NCBI RefSeq assembly: GCF_040654195.1
Contig: NZ_JBFAHM010000006.1
Coordinates: forward strand, 248,001 to 312,000
Origin: Hamadaea sp013361475
Lineage (GTDB): Bacteria; Actinomycetota; Actinomycetes; Mycobacteriales; Micromonosporaceae
Reading direction: 5' to 3'
Length of the DNA: 64,000 nucleotides
In this document: positions 8,393-15,542 of the stretch, piece by piece
How positions within the stretch are numbered: position 1 is the stretch's first letter
How the letters are laid out: each line of letters opens with the position of its first letter
Position numbers and translations under genes: made by a program
Notes under the pieces: generated by a model
Told to the model about the DNA's origin: nothing
What the model saw: the letters and a program-made list of their open reading frames with translations, nothing else
Databases searched by the model: none

Positions 8393-9189
8393 GCTCCCGA
8401 GTCTGACGGATGATCGGCTCCGATCGCGGCAGAAAGGCCGTTGAGCAGCAGGTCCAGCCCACCTGCGAAGGCTTCCCGGGCGGTCGCCTCCAGCGAGTAC
8501 GGCTGGGCGTCGCCGGTGGCTTCCCGGGTGCTGAGCCAGACCGACTCGGGGAACCGCCTGGCGAAGTCGGGCACCTCCTCGAGGAGCCGCGCGCTGCGCG
8601 CCGACCACCACTGCTCGTCGGGCGTACCGGTGATCTCGGCCGCCTTGCGCGCCTCCGTGATCGTCTGGGCACTGCCCCGGACGAGGTGGAAGAGTGCGGT
8701 CACCAGCGGGCGGACCCGATCGGCGGGCAATCCGGTCGCGCGGAGCAGGCCCGCCAGGTTCTCCAGCACCACCTGCTCGTGCGGGCCGAGCACCGGCCGG
8801 GCGAACGAGACCTCCACCGTCCACGGATGCCGCAGATGGAACTCCAGCAGGTCACCGGCCCAGGCCGTGATCGCGGTCCGCCAGCCGTCCGCCAGGTCGT
8901 AGGCGACCGGCAGCTCCGCGTGCGCCCCGTCGTACATCACGTCGACGAGTTCGTTCTTGCCGGGGACATAGGTGTAGAGCGACATCGCCGTCCGGCCGAG
9001 GCGCTCGCCGACCGCCCGCATCGACAGCCCGGCCAGCCCGTCCCGGTCGGCGATCTCGGTCGCCACCCGGACGATCTCCGCCAGGCTCAAGGCGCGTTTC
9101 GGCCCCGGCTGCGTACGCGGAGCCGGCCGGTCCCGCCACAGCGCGGAGATAGACCAGGCCGGATCGCCCTGACTTGCGTAGACGCCCAC
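8377..9189 (-). CDS. TetR/AcrR family regulator
   Basis: A 270-residue regulator. The DNA-binding part (ALSLAEIVRVATEIADRDGL...TAMSLYTYVPGKNELVDVM) lies unusually far from the N-terminus because of a ~40-residue leader, as in TetR proteins with the TetR_C_1 ligand domain. Two starts compete. The ATG at 9195 touches the AAGGAG directly, leaving no spacer, while the GTG at 9189 has the proper 6-nt spacing, so I prefer the GTG. It is co-transcribed with the antiporter and divergent from the hydrolase across a clear dyad operator (9196-9241). Confidence 0.87.
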   Translation of the reverse strand: MGVYASQGDPAWSISALWRDRPAPRTQPGPKRALSLAEIVRVATEIADRDGLAGLSMRAVGERLGRTAMSLYTYVPGKNELVDVMYDGAHAELPVAYDLADGWRTAITAWAGDLLEFHLRHPWTVEVSFARPVLGPHEQVVLENLAGLLRATGLPADRVRPLVTALFHLVRGSAQTITEARKAAEITGTPDEQWWSARSARLLEEVPDFARRFPESVWLSTREATGDAQPYSLEATAREAFAGGLDLLLNGLSAAIGADHPSDSGACSPG

Positions 9190-9195
9190 TTGCAT

Positions 9196-9241
9196 CTCCT
9201 TACGCCGTAAACTAATCTGGAACAGCTTACAGGATAAGGAG
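9196..9241. promoter_or_regulatory. Dyad operator between tetR and the hydrolase gene
   Basis: The 60-bp divergent gap contains a symmetrical site. The core 9207-9230 reads GTAA-n-CT-nn-TC on the left and GA-nn-AG-n-TTAC on the right, centred at 9218/9219. The outer arms CTCCTTA and TAAGGAG are the two ribosome sites mirrored. This is the expected position and shape of an autoregulatory TetR operator. Confidence 0.65.
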
Positions 9242-9249
9242 ATCTTGCC

Positions 9250-10041
9250 ATGGTCGCGTACGAGGTGCACGGAACCGGCCCCGCCCTCCTGCTACCGGTC
9301 AATCCGGAGCCGATCGAGGGAGCGAAGGCCGACGAGATGCGGGCCTGGGGCGTCAATCCGGCCAACGGCCGCGATCTCATCGCCGGCCTCGCCGACGCCT
9401 ACCGCGTCGTGGCGTTCGACTACGAGGGGCACCGGCTCGCCCACCCCACCGACCTGACTCCGGACCGGCTCGCGCAGGACCTTCTCGACGTGGCCGACGC
9501 CGCCGGGGTGGAGCGGTTCGCCTATTACGGCTACTCCTGGCTCGCCCTCGCCGGGCTCCAGCTCGCCCTGCGGACCGACCGGCTCACCGCCCTGGTCATG
9601 GGCGGCTTCCCGCCCCTCGACGGCCCGTACGCGCCGATGCTGACGGTGACGAAGGCGACCCATGATCTCGCGGTCGACCCGTCGTCGTGGACGGGTCCGG
9701 CCGACTCGGTCTGGGACTCGGCGGAGATGACCCTCTCGCCGGAGCAGACCGGCCAATTCGTCGTGCTCTACGAGGCATTGCAGTCCTTCTCCGACACCGC
9801 CGTCGAGCTGTCGATGCCGCGGCTGTGCTTCGCCGGCTCGGCCGACGTCATCGCGTACGGGCCGAAGTGGGGCGGGGTGACCGTGGACATCGCCGGGCCG
9901 CTGCTCCGCCGGGGCGACGACCTGTCCGCAGCGGGTTGGGACGTCCGTGTCCTCGACGGGCTCGACCACACCGGCGCGATGCAGGCCGCCAACGTTCTGC
10001 CCGTGCTGCGCCCGTGGCTGGATTCCGTGCTCACAGCCTGA
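9250..10041 (+). CDS. Alpha/beta hydrolase
   Basis: A 263-residue alpha/beta-hydrolase. Features in order: an N-terminal strand MVAYEVHGTGPALLLPV, the nucleophile elbow YGYSWLALAG (Ser about residue 97), PRLCFAGSADVI carrying the acid, and GLDHTGAM with the catalytic His near residue 241. The elbow reads G-Y-S-W-L rather than the usual GxSxG, so the second glycine is replaced. ATG 9250 has AAGGAG 8 nt upstream. Divergent transcription from the TetR gene suggests the regulator's ligand is the hydrolase substrate or product. The end overlaps the DUF1622 gene by 11 nt. Confidence 0.85.
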   Translation: MVAYEVHGTGPALLLPVNPEPIEGAKADEMRAWGVNPANGRDLIAGLADAYRVVAFDYEGHRLAHPTDLTPDRLAQDLLDVADAAGVERFAYYGYSWLALAGLQLALRTDRLTALVMGGFPPLDGPYAPMLTVTKATHDLAVDPSSWTGPADSVWDSAEMTLSPEQTGQFVVLYEALQSFSDTAVELSMPRLCFAGSADVIAYGPKWGGVTVDIAGPLLRRGDDLSAAGWDVRVLDGLDHTGAMQAANVLPVLRPWLDSVLTA

Positions 10042-10375
10042 CGTCGGTGCGGCCGGCCGACCGTTTCCACGGCACCCGGCCCTCGATCTCGATCTGCAGC
10101 GAGAAGCTGAGGAAGGTCCGGATCAGCACGATCACGCCGAGCACGGCGACGTTCTCCAAAGTGGGCGCCACGGCGACAGTCCGGATGAGGTCGGCGGCGA
10201 CCAGGATCTCCAGGCCGAGCAGCAGCACTCCGCCGAAGGTCGCCCGCACCTTCTGGTACGCCGCCGTCCCGCCCTCGCGCCGCCAGGCGCCCGCCGCGAC
10301 GACGACCGACCACAGCAGACCGGCGCAGAGGACGCCGACGCCGATGTACTCGAAGATCCGGGCGACCAGGTCCAT
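10031..10375 (-). CDS. DUF1622 family membrane protein
   Basis: A 114-residue protein with three hydrophobic segments (about residues 8-30, 45-65 and 72-95) and the ending LSFSLQIEIEGRVPWKR, characteristic of DUF1622. This family consists of small inner-membrane proteins of unknown function. It lies 5 nt downstream of the DUF7144 gene and is probably co-transcribed with it. The 3' end overlaps the hydrolase gene. Confidence 0.82.
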   Translation of the reverse strand: MDLVARIFEYIGVGVLCAGLLWSVVVAAGAWRREGGTAAYQKVRATFGGVLLLGLEILVAADLIRTVAVAPTLENVAVLGVIVLIRTFLSFSLQIEIEGRVPWKRSAGRTDVRL

Positions 10376-10380
10376 CCGTC

Positions 10381-10779
10381 TCAGACGGTTGGCCGCGGTG
10401 CGACGGTCAGCGCCCAGATCACGAAGACGTCCAGCGCGATGATGACCAGCGCCCAGATCGGGTAGTACGGCAGGAAGAAGAACTGCGAGATCGCGGAGAG
10501 CACCGCGAGGGCGATGCCGACGCCGCGCGCCCAGTCGGCCCCGGTGAACAGGAAGAAACCGGTGATCGCGACGAGAGCGCCCATGATCAGGTGGATCCAG
10601 CCCCAGGCCGTGGTGTCCAGCTCGTACACGTAGTTCGGCGCGACCACGTAGAACGAGTCCTTGATGACCGCGGCGAGGCCCTGGAAGAACTGCATGACGC
10701 CCAGCAGAACCATCATGCAGGCGGCGAACACCATGCCGCCTTCCGACCAGGCCCGCTTGCTAGAGGACATTTCAGTCAT
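10381..10779 (-). CDS. DUF7144 family four-helix membrane protein
   Basis: A 132-residue membrane protein. A short cytoplasmic start (MTEMSSSKRAWSEGG) precedes four hydrophobic helices; FQGLAAVIKDSFYVV and the WGWIHLIMGALVAITGFFLF region are typical of this actinobacterial family of unknown function. The ATG at 10779 is chosen because the conserved region begins there; a second ATG lies at 10770. It is followed after 5 nt by the DUF1622 gene. Confidence 0.8.
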   Translation of the reverse strand: MTEMSSSKRAWSEGGMVFAACMMVLLGVMQFFQGLAAVIKDSFYVVAPNYVYELDTTAWGWIHLIMGALVAITGFFLFTGADWARGVGIALAVLSAISQFFFLPYYPIWALVIIALDVFVIWALTVAPRPTV

Positions 10780-11181
10780 TGCATCACCGTACGGAAATAT
10801 CTCTCGCCTTGTGGGCGGTTCCGCCAAGATCTGGCAGCATCCTCCGACATGGAGATCCGCCCCGCGACCAAGGCCGGCGTGACCGACTGGTGCCGGCGGC
10901 GGCCGCTGCCCATGATCCTGGACTGGCGGGCCCACCTGGACGCCGTGCCGTCCGCAAGACACGCCAGCGCTGACGCGCCAGCGCTGGATCAGGGTTCCGG
11001 GTCGAATCTTGGGCCAAGATTCGACCGAGAACCCTGATCCGGCGCCCAAGCCTCGGGCGGCGCAACGCAACTCACAGTCCTGATGCTATTCACAGCCGCG
11101 TCCCAATGGTCTACTTACAGTCAGCGAGGCGCGACAGTCGGTGATCTACATCGGCGCGGGGACTCTGACGGGAGCGCTGTG
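10780..11181. other. 402-bp intergenic stretch with repeat copy A and a doubtful small frame
   Basis: This is the only gap longer than 300 bases. It holds the first 65-bp palindromic repeat (10981-11045) and a small plus-strand frame 10849-11037 (about 62 residues, MEIRPATKAGVTDWCRRR...). That frame runs into the repeat and ends there with LDQGSGSNLGPRFDREP. I cannot recognise the frame; it may be a gene remnant or no gene. The 11046-11181 part contains the promoter of the following gene and no clear structure. Confidence 0.5.
10981..11045. repeat. 65-bp palindromic repeat, copy A
   Basis: Arms 10981-11011 and 11015-11045 (31 nt each) pair at 28 of 31 positions around a GGC loop. It begins GCGCTGGATCAGGGTT and has the invariant centre GGTCGAATCTTG/CAAGATTCGACC. 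Three further copies lie at 26571, 28931 and 30973. This copy is in a gap between divergently oriented genes. Confidence 0.9.
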
Positions 11182-11499
11182 ATGCCCGAGAACGACAGAC
11201 CTCCGGTCCCCTCCTGGGACCTCGACGGCACCTGGCTGTTCGTCGGCGACGAAGTCGCGCTCGCCGACCACGGCGCCGAGGCGTACGGCCGCATCATCGG
11301 CGTCGACCCCGACGGCTCCGGGTTGCCGATCGTCCTGATCCTCGCCGGCGACGGCCGAGGTGGGCAGGGACCGCTGCCGCTGGCCCGGATCAACGGCAAG
11401 CGGGTCCCGGCCGACGCCGCCGCGCGGGCGGGCGGCGGCCGGGAGGATCGCCTGTGGAGCAGCAGCCTGCGTGGCAACGAAGGCCGCGGCTGGTTGTAG
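11182..11499 (+). CDS. Hypothetical protein
   Basis: A 105-residue soluble protein that I do not recognise. It starts MPENDRPPVPSWDLDGTWLFVGDEVALADHG, has a hydrophobic strand LPIVLILAGDG, and ends in an Arg/Gly-rich tail. ATG 11182 sits in the phrase CTGTGATG, so a GTG one codon upstream could also start. The frame is open further upstream, but without similarity or ribosome site. Codon use is like the neighbours, so it is probably a real gene. It ends 1 nt before the convergent TPR gene. Confidence 0.55.
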   Translation: MPENDRPPVPSWDLDGTWLFVGDEVALADHGAEAYGRIIGVDPDGSGLPIVLILAGDGRGGQGPLPLARINGKRVPADAAARAGGGREDRLWSSSLRGNEGRGWL

Positions 11500-11500
11500 G

Positions 11501-12007
11501 TCAGTCCTCGTCCGGCTCGACCAGCAGCCGGGCGTAATTCGCCATGGATCGTTGATAGCGCGGCAGGTGCTTGGCGAGCGCTCCGACCGCCAGCGACACC
11601 GCTTCGCGCTCCCGGCCGACGCTGGTCAGCGCCAGTGCGAGCGTCGCGACGACCGCATCGTCCAGCTCGTCGGAGCCCTGCGCACGCTCTTCGGTCAGCA
11701 GCCGGACGCTCTCGTCGGCGTGTCCCGTGTTGCGCAGCGAGCTCGACATCTGGATCACCGAGCGCCGCCGCCGGATGCCGTCAATCCCCAGCTGCAGCGC
11801 CTCGCGGTACAACGGGACGGCCCGGTCGGAGTGCCCCGTCGAGTCCCACGCGCAGGCCCGTTCGAAGGCCGCGACCGGGTGGCCGGGTCCCAGCTCGTCG
11901 GCCAGGTCGCCGACGCGGGCGCGGAACTCCTCCTCGTCCCACGTGTCCGGCGCGGCGTTGAAGTCCGCCCAGAGGGCGTCGCTGCGCTGTTCCCAGTCCC
12001 GGTCCAT
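11501..12007 (-). CDS. Tetratricopeptide repeat protein
   Basis: A 168-residue helical protein of the TPR_5 type. Helix pairs such as HPVAAFERACAWDSTGHSDRAVPLYREALQLG and SSLRNTGHADESVRLLTEERA show the TPR spacing of small and large residues (A, G, Y, A). Families of this length are common in actinomycetes as stand-alone single-domain proteins, probably binding partner proteins. It is divergent from the DUF5937 regulator across about 100 bp. No further function can be assigned. Confidence 0.75.
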   Translation of the reverse strand: MDRDWEQRSDALWADFNAAPDTWDEEEFRARVGDLADELGPGHPVAAFERACAWDSTGHSDRAVPLYREALQLGIDGIRRRRSVIQMSSSLRNTGHADESVRLLTEERAQGSDELDDAVVATLALALTSVGREREAVSLAVGALAKHLPRYQRSMANYARLLVEPDED

Positions 12008-12108
12008 GTCGTTCTCCTCGCTGTCGTCTGTGCGGTGATCACTGTGCGGGGCGGGCTAGAGTCGGCGCTAGTGATTCGGCGAGTGCCGAATGTCTCGGGG
12101 AGGTCAGG

Positions 12109-13077
12109 GTGGCGGTCACGTTCCGGTTCAGCCCGGACGACCTGCTGCGCTGCCGGTTCGCCGTCTCGCCGATGTTCGAGACGGTCTCCGCGGTCCGCCT
12201 GCTCTCCTCGCGCGAAGACCCCGGTCCGCATCGCCGCTGGCTCGCGACCGTCGACAAGCAGGGCCTCGACCTGCGCCCACTCCTACTGCTCCTGCCCCGC
12301 CGCGGCTACACGCCCGACTTCCTCTCGCCGCCACCGATCGGCCCGCAGGCCAGGTTCGCCGACGAGCTGCAGGCCGTCGCCGCCACTGATCATCAGCAGA
12401 TACGCCGAGAGCTGCGGAGGTCGCTGGCGGACACCCCGGGCGCGGCGGAGTCGCCGACCGGGCGGCTGCTGCTGGGCGACCCGGCGCGCGTCCTGCCGAT
12501 GCTGGTCGAGCTGGTCCGGCAGGCCTGGGAAGTGCTCGTCGAACCGGTGTGGCCGCAGGTACGCGGACTGCTCGACGCCGACGTGAGCTTCCAGACCCGG
12601 CGGCTGGCCGAAGGCGGCCTCGACCGGCTGTTCGCCGAGCTGCATCCCCGGCTGCGCTGGGGCAACGGCGTCTTGACCCGGGAGTACGGCGACGACGACC
12701 ACCGGGACCTCCAGGGCGAGGGCCTGATCCTGGTGCCGAGCGCGTTCAAGTGGGACCAGGTCGTCGCCATCGTCGACCCGCCGTGGCAGCCCACCGTCAT
12801 CTACCCGGCCCGGGGACTCGGCGGTCTCTGGCAGCCGCTCGCCACGGATCGGCAGGCGGCGCTCGGCCGGCTCGTGGGCAAGACCCGCGCCGCTCTGCTG
12901 GCCGACCTCGGCGCCCCGGCGAGCACCACCGTCCTGGCCCACCGGCACGCACTGGCCGCCGGGACCGTCTCCGAGCATCTGGCCGTGTTACGCGACGCCG
13001 GATTCGTCACCGGCGAACGGCACCGGCACGAGATCCGCTATCGGCGTACGCCGCTCGGTGACGCGGCCGTGGGGTGA
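12109..13077 (+). CDS. ArsR-family regulator with DUF5937
   Basis: A 322-residue regulator. The first ~240 residues match the DUF5937 layout (VTFRFSPDDLLRCRFAVSPMFETVSAVRLL at the start). The C-terminal ~75 residues form an ArsR winged helix: STTVLAHRHALAAGTVSEHLAVLRDAGFVTGERHRHEIRYRRT. Starts at GTG 12109, with GGGGAGG upstream. The family is common in actinomycetes, often autoregulatory, and its ligand is unknown. The 3' end overlaps the convergent MerR gene by 40 nt. Confidence 0.85.
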   Translation: MAVTFRFSPDDLLRCRFAVSPMFETVSAVRLLSSREDPGPHRRWLATVDKQGLDLRPLLLLLPRRGYTPDFLSPPPIGPQARFADELQAVAATDHQQIRRELRRSLADTPGAAESPTGRLLLGDPARVLPMLVELVRQAWEVLVEPVWPQVRGLLDADVSFQTRRLAEGGLDRLFAELHPRLRWGNGVLTREYGDDDHRDLQGEGLILVPSAFKWDQVVAIVDPPWQPTVIYPARGLGGLWQPLATDRQAALGRLVGKTRAALLADLGAPASTTVLAHRHALAAGTVSEHLAVLRDAGFVTGERHRHEIRYRRTPLGDAAVG

Positions 13078-13946
13078 CGCCCGGTCACGAGGTCGACCGC
13101 CTCAGCCAGGCTGTCGGGACGCTGAACCGTCTCGGGCAGCTCCGTCTCGGCCCAGCCCGGTCCGGCGGCGAGCACCAGTTTGGGCGCCGGACGGGCGTCC
13201 AGGGCGTCGGCTATCTGTCCTAAGTGGGCAGTGGCCGCCGTCTGCGACCAGAGGACCACGATGTCCGGTCCGGCTCGGCGCAACGCCTCGCGCAGTGCCG
13301 ACGGCGGAACCCGAGCGCCGAGCAGCCGGCTCGGCACACCCGCCTCGGCGAGCGCCGCCGCCAGGGCTTCCAGCGCCAGACTGTGCTGCTCCTCGTCGGT
13401 GCACGTGAGCAGTACGCGCGCCGCCCCGACCGGCCGCTCGACCTGGGCCAGCCCGACGGACACCTCGCGCGACATCAAATGCTCGACCTCGACCAGCGCC
13501 TCGGTCGCGGCGTGCTTACGTCCGATGTGGATCAGGGCGGGCGCGAGCAACTCCGTCCACGCCGTGACGACCCCGTCCCGGTTCAGCGTCTCGGCGATGA
13601 CCTGCCGCAGCTCCGCGCTGTCGAGCCGCAGTGCGGCCCGGGTCAGCCCCCGGACGGCCGGACCGGCCGAGCCGACCGCGACCGCGTACCCACCTCCGTC
13701 ACGCCGGGCGGCCGGGATGGTCCGGCCGAGCACCCAGGCGGCGGCCCGCGCCGGTGGCACCCCCTGCCCGACGAGGCGCTGCATCTCGGCTAGCCGCCGC
13801 AGGTCCTCGGGTCCGTAGCGCCGGTGCTTGCCGGCGTCGTGCCCGAGCGGCCCGAGCCCGTAGCGGCGGTCCCAGGTCCGCAGGGTCGTGACGGCGACGC
13901 CGACGAGCCGGGCGGCTTCGCTCGCCGTCAACGCCTCCTCCGCCAT
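13038..13946 (-). CDS. litR: MerR-family regulator with B12-binding domain (LitR/CarH-like)
   Basis: A 302-residue regulator. A MerR helix-turn-helix comes first (TASEAARLVGVAVTTLRTWDRRYGLGP, residues 7-33, with HRRY at 41-44). A helical bundle and a Rossmann-like cobalamin-binding domain follow from about residue 100. EH (155-156) matches the end of the CarH Wx9EH motif, and DEEQH (His188) matches the histidine that ligates cobalt from below. At the CarH tryptophan position I read His145 instead. In Streptomyces and Thermus, proteins of this type repress carotenoid genes in the dark and release DNA on light exposure of adenosylcobalamin. Divergence from the carotenoid locus fits. The longer open frame upstream is not coding. 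Confidence 0.85.
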   Translation of the reverse strand: MAEEALTASEAARLVGVAVTTLRTWDRRYGLGPLGHDAGKHRRYGPEDLRRLAEMQRLVGQGVPPARAAAWVLGRTIPAARRDGGGYAVAVGSAGPAVRGLTRAALRLDSAELRQVIAETLNRDGVVTAWTELLAPALIHIGRKHAATEALVEVEHLMSREVSVGLAQVERPVGAARVLLTCTDEEQHSLALEALAAALAEAGVPSRLLGARVPPSALREALRRAGPDIVVLWSQTAATAHLGQIADALDARPAPKLVLAAGPGWAETELPETVQRPDSLAEAVDLVTGRHPTAASPSGVRR

Positions 13947-14037
13947 CGTCGTTTCCCTTCCGCCGAATCGGGCACTCGCGCACGAGAAGCCTAGTGGCCG
14001 CCCGGCCGCCCGTGACGCAGGCCAGGGCTCCCATTTT

Positions 14038-14058
14038 ACGATGCAAACTTCGATGCAA
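14038..14058. promoter_or_regulatory. Candidate LitR operator 1: direct repeats in the litR-SDR gap
   Basis: On the minus strand TTGCATCG occurs twice, ending at 14039 and 14051, exactly 12 bp apart. The plus-strand promoter of the SDR gene has TACCGT at 14063-14068 as a -10, 7 nt before the ATG. Its -35 therefore falls inside the repeats and the transcript would be nearly leaderless. The same repeat recurs between crtE and crtB. Confidence 0.6.
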
Positions 14059-14075
14059 CTGGTACCGTCAAGGGT

Positions 14076-15542
14076 ATGCGATGCCTGGTCACCGGGGCCA
14101 CCGGCTACATCGGCGGCCGGCTGGCACCGAGACTCCTGGAGGCCGGCCACGAGGTCCGGTGCCTCACGCGGTCCGGCGCCCGCCTGCGCGACGTCCCCTG
14201 GGCGCGCCACGCCGAAGTCGTCGAGGGAGACCTCCTCGGCGACGGCTCGCTGACCGACGTCTTCGACGGCGTCGACATCGCGTACTACCTCGTGCACTCG
14301 CTCGGCACCCGGGACTTCGAGGACCGCGACCGCCGGGCCGCACGGGCCTTCGCCGAGGCGGCCGCGGCGGCGGGCGTACGCCGCATCGTGTATCTCGGCG
14401 GTCCCGAAATCACCGGCGACGAGGACGCCTCGGCACACCTGCGGTCCCGGTCGGAGGTCGCCACGGTCCTGGGCTCGACCGGTGTGCCGACTGTGGTGCT
14501 GCGTGCCGCGGTCATCCTCGGTTCCGGCTCCGCCTCCTTCGAGATGCTGCGCTACCTGACCGAGCGGCTGCCGGTGATGGTGACCCCGCGCTGGGTCGGC
14601 AACCGGCTGCAGCCCATCGCCGTCCGCGACGTGCTGCACTACCTGATCGGCTGGGCGACCGTCCCTGACGAGGTCAGCCGGTCCTTCGACATCGGCGGGC
14701 CGGACGTGCTCACCTACGCCGAGATGATGCGCCGGTACGCCCGCGTCGCGAAACTGCCGCCCCGCCTCATTCTGCCGGTGCGTACGCTGTCGCCCTGGCT
14801 CAGCTCGCAATGGGTGGGTCTGGTGACCCCGGTGCCGGGTGCGATCGCCAAGCCGCTGGTCGAGAGCCTGATCCACGAGGCCGTCTGCCGGGAGCACGAC
14901 ATCGCCGGCTACGTGCCCGACCCGCCCGGCGGGCTGAAGGGTTTCGACGAGGCGGTTCGGCTCGCCCTGACGAAGGTACGCGACGCCGACGTGGAGACCC
15001 GCTGGTCGACCGCCGAGTGGACGCGCGCTCCCGCCGAACCCCTGCCCACCGACCCGGACTGGTCCGGCGGGACGGCGTACGTCGACCGCCGCGAGCGTCC
15101 GGTGCACGCGTCGTCGACCGCGCTGTGGCGGGTGGTCACCGGCATCGGCGGCGAGACCGGCTGGTACTCGTTCCCGCTGGCCTGGTCGGTCCGGGGCTGG
15201 CTCGACCGGGCGCTCGGCGGCGTCGGGCTGCGCCGGGGGCGGCGTGATCCGGCCGAGCTGTACGTCGGCGAGGCACTGGACTTCTGGCGGGTGGAGGAGA
15301 TCGAACCGGGTCGGCTGCTGCGGTTGCGCGCCGAGATGCTGCTGCCCGGCCGAGCCTGGCTGGAGATGGCCGTCGACGACACCGGCCCGGACAGCGTCTA
15401 CCGGCAACGGGCGATCTTCCTCCCCCGCGGGCTGTCCGGGCATCTCTACTGGCGGGCGATCTCGCCCTTCCACACGGTCATCTTCGGCGGGATGGCCCGC
15501 AACATCGCCAGCACCGCCGAACGGGCCGATCACCCGGATTGA
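14076..15542 (+). CDS. SDR-family NAD(P)-binding oxidoreductase with DUF2867
   Basis: A 488-residue protein. An atypical short-chain dehydrogenase domain comes first, with the nucleotide motif VTGATGYIGGRL at residues 5-16, then EGDL and HSLG. From about residue 330 it carries the DUF2867 domain (RRERPVHASSTALWRVVTGIGGETGWY). Such fusions often occur next to light-controlled litR/crt genes. The reaction is not established; a quinone- or carotenoid-related reduction is possible. Divergent from litR across 129 bp with a direct-repeat operator. The 3' end overlaps crtI by 13 nt. Confidence 0.82.
   Translation: MRCLVTGATGYIGGRLAPRLLEAGHEVRCLTRSGARLRDVPWARHAEVVEGDLLGDGSLTDVFDGVDIAYYLVHSLGTRDFEDRDRRAARAFAEAAAAAGVRRIVYLGGPEITGDEDASAHLRSRSEVATVLGSTGVPTVVLRAAVILGSGSASFEMLRYLTERLPVMVTPRWVGNRLQPIAVRDVLHYLIGWATVPDEVSRSFDIGGPDVLTYAEMMRRYARVAKLPPRLILPVRTLSPWLSSQWVGLVTPVPGAIAKPLVESLIHEAVCREHDIAGYVPDPPGGLKGFDEAVRLALTKVRDADVETRWSTAEWTRAPAEPLPTDPDWSGGTAYVDRRERPVHASSTALWRVVTGIGGETGWYSFPLAWSVRGWLDRALGGVGLRRGRRDPAELYVGEALDFWRVEEIEPGRLLRLRAEMLLPGRAWLEMAVDDTGPDSVYRQRAIFLPRGLSGHLYWRAISPFHTVIFGGMARNIASTAERADHPD

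Noticed and set aside
10849..11037. A 62-codon plus-strand frame before the hypothetical gene at 11182
   Set aside because: No recognisable family, and its last third is the palindromic repeat; kept only as a note in the intergenic entry.
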